Positions 32,881-39,889 of a stretch of DNA of 64,000 nucleotides are shown here, one piece after another. The stretch covers positions 868,001-932,000 of the forward strand of contig NZ_JAUSYZ010000001.1 in assembly GCF_030817195.1 (NCBI RefSeq), in the 5' to 3' direction. The notes beneath the pieces were generated by a model, which saw only the letters and a program-made list of their open reading frames with translations, made no database searches and was not told the origin of the DNA. Position numbers and translations under genes: made by a program. The DNA comes from Arthrobacter globiformis (GTDB lineage Bacteria > Actinomycetota > Actinomycetes > Actinomycetales > Micrococcaceae). Each line of letters begins with the position of its first letter. The stretch's first letter is position 1.

Positions 32881-33653
32881 GTGTCACGCCGGCAGGCCGC
32901 GAAGAAGGAGAGATCCAGGCGATCCTCCTGGATTCCGGGCTCGAAGACGACGCCGATCTCCGCAGGTCCCTCGAAGAACTGCGCGGATTCGCCCATGACT
33001 CCGCACCCCAACCGCGGGCCGAACTCGCCGCGCTGCTCGTTCACGGGGCATCCGCTTCAGGCGGACCGGCCCAGGGCGAAGCCCCTCAAGGCGCGCCCAT
33101 GCGGCGCGCATCCAACATCGCCAGCCTCGAACTGCACCGCCGCAACCGGCAGCGGCGGATGGGCTTTGTGGTGGGAGCCGCAGTGGTCGGTGCCATGGGA
33201 CTGGGGGCCGGTGCTGTCGCCGCAGCTTCCAGCGAGGACTTCCGCAACAGCGTAGGCCATACCGTCGTCCGGATCTTCCAGCCGACCAGCGACACGACGG
33301 CGCCAAGGCCTACATCGCCCGCCGACGTTCCGGCGGCTCCGGCGCCGTCGGGTGCTGCCACCAAACCATCGCTCAGCGATACGGCCGCTTCGCCGTCGGC
33401 ACCGGCAACGCCGGCCCAAACGGATGCGGCTTCCTCAAACGGTTCGTCGAACTCATCCGCGGCGAACGGTTCCTCGGATTCCCGTGGAGCGACGAAGAGC
33501 CAGACTCCGGCGCCCGCCGGGCCCAGCCAGCTGCCCACGGTCCCCGGAACGGGCATCACTCCCAAGCTTCCGGCCAAGCCGCTGCCGGCGGTGCCCACGC
33601 TGCCCGGCGGCGCGCCGACCGTTCCCGCCAAGCCGGTCCCCGGCACGCCCTAA
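32877..33653 (+). CDS. Single-pass Ala/Pro-rich anti-sigma factor candidate (RsdA-like)
   Basis: 258 residues, start overlapping the sigma stop by 4 nt. An acidic cytoplasmic part of ~95 residues (EIQAILLDSGLEDDADLRRS, LEELRGFAHDSAP) is followed by one membrane helix at about 99-120 (MGFVVGAAVVGAMGLGAGAV). The outer domain is Pro/Ala/Ser/Thr-rich and ends with PAVPTLPGGAPTVPAKPVPG. Mycobacterial RsdA, the SigD anti-sigma factor, is likewise a one-helix Ala/Pro-rich protein with a short N-terminal sigma-binding segment. No zinc motif (HxxxCxxC) is visible. The outer domain resembles the secreted protein encoded two genes upstream. Confidence 0.75.
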   Translation: MSVTPAGREEGEIQAILLDSGLEDDADLRRSLEELRGFAHDSAPQPRAELAALLVHGASASGGPAQGEAPQGAPMRRASNIASLELHRRNRQRRMGFVVGAAVVGAMGLGAGAVAAASSEDFRNSVGHTVVRIFQPTSDTTAPRPTSPADVPAAPAPSGAATKPSLSDTAASPSAPATPAQTDAASSNGSSNSSAANGSSDSRGATKSQTPAPAGPSQLPTVPGTGITPKLPAKPLPAVPTLPGGAPTVPAKPVPGTP

Positions 33654-33664
33654 GGGAGTAGCCC

Positions 33665-33726
33665 GAGTTTTTGTACACTTATTGGCCCCAAACGGCCGTA
33701 AAGTCGCGATACGTGCGCATAAACTC
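33665..33726 (+). repeat. GAGTTTTTGTACA structured repeat, copy 1
   Basis: 62 bp starting GAGTTTTTGTACA and ending ATAAACTC. It contains GGCC-N6-GGCC and CGATACGTG. It aligns over its whole length with 51862-51924 (GAGTTTTTGTACA...CGATATGTGG...AAACTC), with changed but still pairing inner stems. It lies just past the anti-sigma gene. Confidence 0.6.
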
Positions 33727-33796
33727 GTGGGGAGCGGGGCCGGCTAACCGGCTAAGAGGGCGGCAAAAAAGTTTTTGAAAAAATTTTGGAATCGGC

Positions 33797-33822
33797 GTAA
33801 CCCTTTCGGGTGCCCCGTCGAT
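33797..33822 (+). promoter_or_regulatory. Putative ECF-sigma (SigD-type) promoter 2
   Basis: GTAAC (33797-33801), 17-nt spacer, CGAT (33819-33822) in CGATTA, matching promoter 1 in motif and spacing. No protein gene follows. The transcript would consist of the hairpin at 33838-33877. Confidence 0.6.
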
Positions 33823-33828
33823 TACCCA

Positions 33829-33885
33829 AGTGAGAGTGCCGGGCTGGAAGTTGTCCCCCATCAAATTCCAGCCCGGCATTTTTTA
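33829..33885 (+). ncRNA. Predicted small RNA with C-rich loop and own terminator
   Basis: From the predicted start about 7 nt after CGAT, the RNA runs ~10 nt into a perfect 12-bp stem, GCCGGGCTGGAA (33838-33849) with TTCCAGCCCGGC (33866-33877), then TTTTTT. The 16-nt loop begins GTTGTCCCCCATC, as in the leader hairpin at 31637-31669. Total about 57 nt. The exposed CCCCC could pair with G-rich ribosome sites. Expression has not been shown. Confidence 0.6.
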
Positions 33886-33910
33886 TGCCTTCGGTGCGGC
33901 CAGCTTGCTG

Positions 33911-34405
33911 CTAGGCCAGGACCTGCCGCTTCGAGGAGATAACCCCCGTGTCGAAGCCGGCCAGGTGAAGCCCGCCGTGGAACCTGGCGTGCTCGATCTT
34001 CACGCAGCGGTCCATCACCACGTTGAGCCCGGCCGTTTCAGCGTCCGCGGCCACGCCCTCGTGCCAGGAGCCCAGCTGCAGCCAGAGGGTCTTGGCGCCG
34101 GCCGCGATGGCCTCGTCCAGGACGCCCGGGAGGTCGTCGTGCTTGCGGAACACATCCACGATGTCCGGGCTTTCGGGAAGGTCGGCCAATGAGGCGTAGG
34201 TCGGCTGGCCAAGGATCTCCTTCACAACGGGGTTCACGAAGTACACCTTGTACCGCGTGGAAGACTGCAGGTAGGTGGCGACAAAGTAGCTGGCCCGCGA
34301 CGGCTTGTCCGAGGCACCCACAATCGCGATGGACTTCGCTTCGCGCAACAGGTTCAAGCGCTCCGGCGCTGAGGGGCCGGTCCAGTTTCTTGCGTCAACG
34401 CTCAT
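33911..34405 (-). CDS. CoA-binding (YccU-type) protein in the sulfur operon
   Basis: 164 residues, CoA_binding_2 family: a Rossmann-like fold with REAKSIAIVGASDKPSRASY near residue 21, YKVYFVNPVVKEILGQPTYA, and IVDVFRKHDDLPGVLDEAIA. The pattern AKTLWLQLGSWHEGVAADAE, then GLNVVMDRCVKIEHARF is typical of its C-terminal half. It is the last gene of the acs-sfnG-metY operon and overlaps metY by 4 nt (34402-34405). YccU-type genes often sit next to metY/metZ genes; the function is not established. A second family member is at 39446. Confidence 0.85.
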   Translation of the reverse strand: MSVDARNWTGPSAPERLNLLREAKSIAIVGASDKPSRASYFVATYLQSSTRYKVYFVNPVVKEILGQPTYASLADLPESPDIVDVFRKHDDLPGVLDEAIAAGAKTLWLQLGSWHEGVAADAETAGLNVVMDRCVKIEHARFHGGLHLAGFDTGVISSKRQVLA

Positions 34406-35754
34406 CGGGTCGCTCCGATCGGGCAGGTGTCGGCCGGTTCTTCGAGGACGACGGCGTCATCCGCCGTCGCGCTTTGAGCTTCCGTCAGTGCCTGGTCCAG
34501 GTCCCACAGGATGTCGTCGATGTCTTCCAGGCCGACGGAGATGCGGACCAGGTCCTCCGGTACTCCGGCAGACTCCAGCTGCTCGTCGCTGAGCTGCTGG
34601 TGCGTCGTGGAGCCGGGGTGGATCACCAGGGTGCGGGAGTCGCCCACGTTGGCCAGGTGCGAGGCCAGCTGCAGGGATTCGATGAACTTCTGGCCGGCCG
34701 CACGGCCGCCCTTCACGCCGAAGGAGAACACGGAGCCCGGCCCCAGGGGCAGGTACTTCCGCGCCCGCTCGAAGTGCGGGTGGGACGGCAAGCCGGAGAA
34801 GTTCACGTAGGCCACACGTTCGTCCGCCTCGAGCCACTCGGCCACGGCCTGGGCGTTCTTCAGGTGCTCGTCCAGGCGCTGCGGAAGTGTTTCGACGCCC
34901 TGCAGCAGCTGGAACGCGGACTGCGGGGAGAGCGCGGGTCCGATGTCGCGCAGCTGCTCGCAGCGGAGCTTGGTCAGGAAGCCGTACTCGCCGAAGTTGC
35001 CCCACCACGAGACGTTGCCGTAGGAGGCCACCGGTTCGGTCATGGTGGGGAACTTGCCGTTGCCCCAGTTGAACCGGCCGCTCTCCACGATCACGCCGCC
35101 CAAGGTGGTGCCGTGGCCGCCAAGGAATTTGGTGGCCGAGTGGATCACGATGTCCGCGCCGTGCTCGATCGGCCGCACGAGGTACGGCGTGCTCAGGGTG
35201 GCGTCGACGACGAGCGGGATGCCGGCGTCGTTCGCTACCTTTGCCAGCCCCGCAAGGTCCTGGACCTCCGACGACGGGTTGGCCACCACCTCGACGAAGA
35301 TCGCCTTGGTGTTTTCCTGTATTGCCGCCGCATAGTCCGCGGGGTCGGTGCCGGGAACGAACGTGGTGTCGACGCCGAAGCGGCGCAGGGTCACGTCCAA
35401 CTGGGTGACCGTGCCGCCGTACAGCTGGGAGGCTGCCACGATGTGGTCGCCGGCCTGGGTGAGTGCGGCGAACGTGATGAACTCAGCGGCCATGCCGGAC
35501 GAGGTGGCCACGGCACCGATGCCGCCCTCGAGGGACGCAATGCGTTCCTCGAACGCCGCGACCGTGGGGTTGCCGATGCGGGAATAGATGTTGCCGTACT
35601 TCTGCAGCGCGAACAGGTTGGCCGCATCCTGGGTGTCCTTGAACACGAAGGACGTGGTCTGGTAGATCGGCACTGCGCGGGCGCCGTGCTCGGCGTCGGG
35701 GGTGCCGCCGGCGTGCAGGGCGCGGGTGCGGAATCCGAATTTGCGGTCAGCCAT
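34402..35754 (-). CDS. metY: O-acetylhomoserine sulfhydrylase
   Basis: 450 residues from ATG at 35754 (the A is shared with the stop codon of the upstream gene, TAATG). PLP enzyme of the Cys/Met-metabolism family: TRALHAGGTPDAEHGARAVP, YSRIGNPTVAAFEERIASLE, ATSSGMAAEFITFAALTQAG, and the Schiff-base Lys in DIVIHSATKFLGGHGTTLGG near residue 210. Length (~440) and motifs match O-acetylhomoserine aminocarboxypropyltransferase. It makes homocysteine from O-acetylhomoserine and sulfide and releases acetate. It is the third gene of a SAM-riboswitch operon that also encodes acetyl-CoA synthetase. Confidence 0.93.
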   Translation of the reverse strand: MADRKFGFRTRALHAGGTPDAEHGARAVPIYQTTSFVFKDTQDAANLFALQKYGNIYSRIGNPTVAAFEERIASLEGGIGAVATSSGMAAEFITFAALTQAGDHIVAASQLYGGTVTQLDVTLRRFGVDTTFVPGTDPADYAAAIQENTKAIFVEVVANPSSEVQDLAGLAKVANDAGIPLVVDATLSTPYLVRPIEHGADIVIHSATKFLGGHGTTLGGVIVESGRFNWGNGKFPTMTEPVASYGNVSWWGNFGEYGFLTKLRCEQLRDIGPALSPQSAFQLLQGVETLPQRLDEHLKNAQAVAEWLEADERVAYVNFSGLPSHPHFERARKYLPLGPGSVFSFGVKGGRAAGQKFIESLQLASHLANVGDSRTLVIHPGSTTHQQLSDEQLESAGVPEDLVRISVGLEDIDDILWDLDQALTEAQSATADDAVVLEEPADTCPIGATR

Positions 35755-37001
35755 TAGACAGCCACCGTCTCTGCGGCGACGGGTGTGCCGGATGGGCCCA
35801 CGCCCGCAGGGTTCCCTGGCCGAGCTTGCGAGGCTAGGGGGCTGGTGGGGACCAGCTCCGTGCCGTTCTTGCGGGCCAGGTCCGCTTCGAGCTCGCGGAC
35901 GATCGGCAGGATGTCCTGGCCGAACGCGGCGACTTCCTCCTGGAAGTGCAGGTAGCCAGTGAGGAACAGGTTCACGCCGATCTTCTTGTACTCCACGATC
36001 CGTTCGGCGATCTGTTCCGGCGTGCCGATCAGCTGGGTCTTGAAGCCGTCGTTGTACTGGACCAGGTCCTCGAAGCTCGAGTCGGCCCACATGCCCTTGC
36101 CGTCCTTGGTGGACGCGCCGGCTTCCTGCACGGCGTCGCGGAAGCCCTGGACTGCGGGCTTGTGTGCCTTCTCCACGATTTCGCGGAGCGTGTCGCGGGC
36201 TTCCTTTTCGGAGTCGCGGGCGATGACGAAGCCGTTGAGGCCGAACCGCGGTGCCGCGAGCGGACCTTCAGTCCCGCGCTGCGTCTCTCCGGCGGCCGCA
36301 ACCACCCCTGCGATGTTCTCCTTGAAGCCCTCCAGGTCCTTGCCGTTGGAGAAGTACCAGTCCGCCACGCGGCCGGCGGTGGCCTGGGCTGCGGTGGAGT
36401 TGCCCCCGAAGAAGATCTCCGGGTGCGCGCGGCCCGGAACATCCACAGGGGCCGGATTCAGGGTGAAGTCGGTGATGTTGTAGTACTTGCCGGCCTGGCT
36501 GTACTCCTGTTCGATCCAGAGTCCGCGCAGGACCCTGATGAATTCCTCGGTGCGGACGTAGCGTTCGTCGTGCTCGAGCCATTCGAGGCCGAAGTTGGTG
36601 AACTCGTTCTTGAGCCAGCCGGAGACGATGTTGACGGCGGCGCGGCCGTTGGAGATGTGGTCGGCGGTGATGATGTATTTGGCCAGCACGCCGGGGTGCC
36701 ACATGCCCGGGTGGACGGCGGCGATCACCTTGAGGCGTTCGGTGGCGGCCAGCAGGGCGAGGCTGAAGGACGTCGCCTCGTGCTGCTTGTCAGCGCCGTA
36801 CGACGCGGCGTAGCGTGTCTGGGTCAGGGCGTACTCGAAGCCGGATTCCTCGGCGATGCGGGCCAGCTTCTTGTTGTAGTCAAAGTCCCAGCTGGTGCGC
36901 TGCTCAATGGTGGAGACCACCAGGCCGCCGGACACGTTCGGCACCCAGTACGCGAACTTCAGCGGTTCGGAAAGACGGGCTACGTTGCTGATGTCGTTCA
37001 T
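35754..37001 (-). CDS. sfnG: Flavin-dependent sulfone monooxygenase (SfnG-like, LLM family)
   Basis: 415 residues from ATG at 37001 with AAGGAAG upstream. Bacterial-luciferase-like barrel closely resembling dimethylsulfone monooxygenase SfnG: LKFAYWVPNVSGGLVVSTIE near the start, EYALTQTRYAASYGADKQHE, AAVHPGMWHPGVLAKYIITA, VNIVSGWLKNEFTNFGLEWL and EIFFGGNSTAAQATAGRVAD. It should use FMNH2 and O2 to release methanesulfinate, which feeds sulfur assimilation. About 30 residues at the C-terminus (PLASQARPGNPAGVGPSGTP) are encoded by the 58-bp dispersed repeat and are not part of the normal fold. Confidence 0.87.
   Translation of the reverse strand: MNDISNVARLSEPLKFAYWVPNVSGGLVVSTIEQRTSWDFDYNKKLARIAEESGFEYALTQTRYAASYGADKQHEATSFSLALLAATERLKVIAAVHPGMWHPGVLAKYIITADHISNGRAAVNIVSGWLKNEFTNFGLEWLEHDERYVRTEEFIRVLRGLWIEQEYSQAGKYYNITDFTLNPAPVDVPGRAHPEIFFGGNSTAAQATAGRVADWYFSNGKDLEGFKENIAGVVAAAGETQRGTEGPLAAPRFGLNGFVIARDSEKEARDTLREIVEKAHKPAVQGFRDAVQEAGASTKDGKGMWADSSFEDLVQYNDGFKTQLIGTPEQIAERIVEYKKIGVNLFLTGYLHFQEEVAAFGQDILPIVRELEADLARKNGTELVPTSPLASQARPGNPAGVGPSGTPVAAETVAV
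35794..35851 (+). repeat. 58-bp dispersed repeat, copy 2 (inside the sfnG coding sequence)
   Basis: GGGCCCACGCC at the left, GGTGGGGA at the right, 58 bp as in the other two copies. On the leftward strand it is read in frame as the last part of SfnG (SPLASQARPGNPAGVGP), 13 codons before the stop. Confidence 0.9.
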
Positions 37002-37014
37002 GAATCTTCCTTAA

Positions 37015-39159
37015 CTAGGCCCGCTTGCGCAGGACGTCCTGGATGCCGGCAATGGCCGGTTCGTTCTGGAGTGAGGTGGTGTCGCCCAGGGCGGTTCCCT
37101 CAAAGAGCTGGGTCAGCAGCCGGCGCATGATCTTGCCGCTGCGGGTCTTAGGCACGTCGGGGACCACGACCACGTCGCGCGGCTTGGCGATCGGGCCGAT
37201 CTCCTTGGCAACGTGGTTGCGGAGCTCCTCGCTGGTTGAGCTGGTCGAAACCGTCGAAACCCCGCCCTTGAGTACGACGAAGGCGACGACGGCGTGCCCG
37301 GTCTTGGGGTCGGCTACCGGGCACACGCCCGCCTCCACGACGTCGGGGTGTGTAACGAGGGCCGACTCGATCTCGATTGTGGAGAGCAGATGGCCTGAGA
37401 CATTGAGGGTGTCGTCCACCCGCCCGAGGATCCAGATGTCGCCGTCGTCGTCGTACTTGGCGCCGTCACCGGCGAGGAACCAGCCCTGTTCCGCGTACTG
37501 GCTCCAGTAGGAGTCGAAGTAGCGGCGCGGGTTGCCCCAGACGGTGCGGGCGATTGCCGGGCCGGGCTGGTCCACCACGATGAAGCCCTGCACGCCGGGC
37601 GGGGTGCGGTTCCCGGCCTCGTCCACGACGCGGGTGCTGACGCCGGGAAGGGGGCGGGCGGCGCAGCCAGGTTTGAACTCCGTGTCGGTGGGCGAGGGCG
37701 ACATGATGGTGGCCCCGGTTTCGGACTGCCACCAGGTGTCCACCATGGGGGCGTTGCCTGCGCCGAGGTTGTCGCGGAGCCAGCGCCACGCCTCAGGGTT
37801 CACGGCCTCGCCCACGGTGCCCAGCAGGCGGATGGAGGAGAAGTCGTAGCTGTCCGGCACGCCGTCCGGGAACCAGCCCATGAGCGAGCGGACCAGGGTG
37901 GGCGCCGTGTAGTACTGCGTGACGCCGTAGCGTTCGATGATCTCGAAGTGCCGGCCTGGATGCGGCGTGTTGGGCGTGCCCTCGAAGATCACCTGCGTGA
38001 CGCCGTTGGAGAGCGGGCCGTAGATCTCGTAGGTGTGCGCCGTGACCCAGGCGAGGTCGGCGGTGCACCAGTGCACGTCCTGGTCCCGGAGGGCAGGATC
38101 AGGGTTGCTGAACAGGTGCTCGAAGCTCCACGATGCCTGGGTCAGGTAACCGCCGGAAGTGTGCACCAGGCCCTTGGGCTTACCCGTGGTGCCGGACGTG
38201 TACATGATGAAGAGGGGAGTCTCGGCGTCGAACGCCTCGGGCTCGTGGACATCGGAGGCGGGTTCGACGACGTCGTGCCACCAGACATCGCGGCCCGCGG
38301 TCATGGGGACCGCGGCGAGGTCCGCCGGGGAGGTGGTGCGGTTGATGACCAGGACGCGCTCGATGGCGTTGTCTCCGGCGACGGCGGCATCGGCGTTATC
38401 CTTGACCGGGACCGCGACGCCGCGGCGGAACTGGCCGTCGGTGGTCACCAGCAGCTTCGCGCCCGTATCCTCGACCCGGAACCGGAGGGCCTCGGCGGAG
38501 AACCCGCCGAACACGAGGGAGTGAACGGCGCCGATCCGCGCCACGGCGAGGGTGATGATGACCGTTTCCGGGATCACGGGCAGGTAGATGACCACGCGGT
38601 CGCCCTTGGTGATGCCGAGGGACAGCAGCGCGTTGGCGGCCTTGGACACCTCACGCTGCAGTTCGGCATAGGTGATGGTGCGGCGGTCGCCCGGTTCGCC
38701 TTCGAAGAAGAGCGCCACCTTGGCACCGCGTCCGGCGGCGACGTGACGGTCCACGCAGTTGTACGCGACGTTCAGCTTGCCGCCGTCGAACCATTTGATC
38801 TCGGGTCCACGGCTGGCATCAACGTCGGCGGGCAGCCAGCTATGCGCCGTGTGCCAGGGTTTCTGGCCGCCGGGGCGCTCGGCCCAGTCCAGCCGGAGGG
38901 CCTGTTCCTCCCAGAAGGCCACATTGCCGGGGTCGACAAAGGAGGTGGTGCCGCTGTGACGCGCCGGCCCGCCGGTGGGGACGCCGTGCACTGCGCCGTC
39001 CGTTGGCTCGGTCGAGGACCATCCCGAAGAGCCGGAAGAGGAACCGGGCGCGTCACGCAGCCCTGCTTCGACCGCCGTCGCGTCCGAAGTGGATTGTGGG
39101 GTTGCCTCGGACGGAATCCGGGCAAGGGTGGGCAGGGCGGAAGTATTCTCTGGGGTCAT
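37015..39159 (-). CDS. acs: Acetyl-CoA synthetase
   Basis: 714 residues. ATP + acetate + CoA to acetyl-CoA. Signatures: LFIMYTSGTTGKPKGLVHTS near residue 315, WCTADLAWVTAHTYEIYGPL, DTWWQSETGATIMSP near 465, WFLAGDGAKYDDDGDIWILG near 560, GRVDDTLNVSGHLLSTIEIE, and the acetylation-site Lys in VPKTRSGKIMRRLL near 670. The first ~75 residues are a low-complexity Ser/Thr/Gly extension. GGVSTVSTSSTSEELRNHV near 635 contains an insertion coded by a dispersed TTTCGAC repeat. It is the first gene after a SAM riboswitch, upstream of sfnG and metY, so it probably recycles the acetate released by MetY. Confidence 0.93.
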   Translation of the reverse strand: MTPENTSALPTLARIPSEATPQSTSDATAVEAGLRDAPGSSSGSSGWSSTEPTDGAVHGVPTGGPARHSGTTSFVDPGNVAFWEEQALRLDWAERPGGQKPWHTAHSWLPADVDASRGPEIKWFDGGKLNVAYNCVDRHVAAGRGAKVALFFEGEPGDRRTITYAELQREVSKAANALLSLGITKGDRVVIYLPVIPETVIITLAVARIGAVHSLVFGGFSAEALRFRVEDTGAKLLVTTDGQFRRGVAVPVKDNADAAVAGDNAIERVLVINRTTSPADLAAVPMTAGRDVWWHDVVEPASDVHEPEAFDAETPLFIMYTSGTTGKPKGLVHTSGGYLTQASWSFEHLFSNPDPALRDQDVHWCTADLAWVTAHTYEIYGPLSNGVTQVIFEGTPNTPHPGRHFEIIERYGVTQYYTAPTLVRSLMGWFPDGVPDSYDFSSIRLLGTVGEAVNPEAWRWLRDNLGAGNAPMVDTWWQSETGATIMSPSPTDTEFKPGCAARPLPGVSTRVVDEAGNRTPPGVQGFIVVDQPGPAIARTVWGNPRRYFDSYWSQYAEQGWFLAGDGAKYDDDGDIWILGRVDDTLNVSGHLLSTIEIESALVTHPDVVEAGVCPVADPKTGHAVVAFVVLKGGVSTVSTSSTSEELRNHVAKEIGPIAKPRDVVVVPDVPKTRSGKIMRRLLTQLFEGTALGDTTSLQNEPAIAGIQDVLRKRA

Positions 39160-39166
39160 TGCAGCA

Positions 39167-39300
39167 CTCCATCGGTCCTGGCAGTAGCACCCCTAGCCCT
39201 CCGCCGGGACGGAAGAACAGTGACGTGGGAATGGTCGTCTCACGTCACCCGGGGTTGCTGCGGCTTCATCGATCCAGGTCTCTCGGCCGCTCGGGATGGT
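39167..39300 (-). promoter_or_regulatory. SAM riboswitch (SAM-I/SAM-IV clan)
   Basis: On the leftward strand the conserved core reads GAGCGGCCGAGAGACC, then CGATGAAGCCGCAGCAACCC, then GTGCTACTGCCAGG at the 3' side. Outer stem: CCATC near 39299 with GATGG near 39170. A GTGACGTG/CACGTCAC hairpin (39241-39248 with 39220-39227) fits the variable arm. GGAG of the acs ribosome site lies directly at the end of the closing stem, so control of translation by SAM binding is likely. First riboswitch-controlled gene is acs; metY is third. Confidence 0.85.
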
Positions 39301-39306
39301 CATTAC

Positions 39307-39336
39307 CTACTAGAGCGGAGATGCAGGATTTCTCAA
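39307..39336 (-). promoter_or_regulatory. Promoter of the acs-sfnG-metY operon
   Basis: Leftward -35 TTGAGA (39331-39336), 18-nt spacer, -10 TAGTAG (39307-39312). It would start transcription just before the riboswitch core. Confidence 0.45.
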
Positions 39337-39433
39337 AATCGGTGTCTTTGCGGCTGTAATATTCGTTCATGGCTGCCGGGGTGCCCGTCTGGCATTCAAA
39401 TATTCGGAAAAGACCGCCAAATCGCCCCGGGAG

Positions 39434-39439
39434 TAGAGT
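39434..39439 (+). promoter_or_regulatory. -10 element TAGAGT, leaderless start of CoA-binding gene
   Basis: TAGAGT, 6 nt, then ATG at 39446. Confidence 0.5.
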
Positions 39440-39445
39440 TGAGCC

Positions 39446-39871
39446 ATGGCTCACGAAAACGATCCGGCGGTTATTGAGCGACTCATGCGAACGAAGGGCA
39501 CCTGGGCCATTGTCGGCCTGACCCGGAATGAGTGGCGCTCTGCGTACGACGTCTCGCTGTACGTCCGGGACCGCATGGGCATGGAGATCATCCCCGTAAA
39601 CCTGCCGGGTGATGACGTGCACGCGGAGAAGGGCTACCGGACCCTCGCCGAGATCCCCGCGGCAAAGCATCCGATCGACGTCGTGGACTGTTTCGTCAAT
39701 TCGCAGAAGGTGGGGGCCGTCATCGACCAGGCCATCGCCGTCGGCGCCAGGGCGGTGTGGCTGCAGCTGGGCGTGTTCGACGACGCCGCCGTCGAACGCG
39801 CAAAGGCTGCCGGGCTGGACGTCGTGGTGAACTCGTGCCCTGCCCGCGAAGGCTGGCGCGTAGGCATCTAG
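39446..39871 (+). CDS. CoA-binding (YccU-type) protein
   Basis: 141 residues, CoA_binding_2 family, second member in the window. TKGTWAIVGLTRNEWRSAYD near residue 12, MEIIPVNLPGDDVHAEKGYR, VDVVDCFVNSQKVGAVIDQA-type strand-helix pattern (written IDVVDCFVNSQKVGAVIDQA in the sequence), then ARAVWLQLGVFDDAAVERAK and LDVVVNSCPAREGW. It is about 20 residues shorter than the copy at 33911 and lacks its C-terminal extension. It is divergent from the acs operon and its riboswitch. Function unknown; probably binds CoA or a CoA ester. Confidence 0.85.
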   Translation: MAHENDPAVIERLMRTKGTWAIVGLTRNEWRSAYDVSLYVRDRMGMEIIPVNLPGDDVHAEKGYRTLAEIPAAKHPIDVVDCFVNSQKVGAVIDQAIAVGARAVWLQLGVFDDAAVERAKAAGLDVVVNSCPAREGWRVGI

Positions 39872-39889
39872 CCTGTCCGGGGCTCCAGG

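Noticed and set aside
33679..33879. 66-residue leftward frame over the second SigD-type promoter and hairpin
   Set aside because: It is the reverse complement of a promoter, a covarying hairpin and a repeat; no protein signal.
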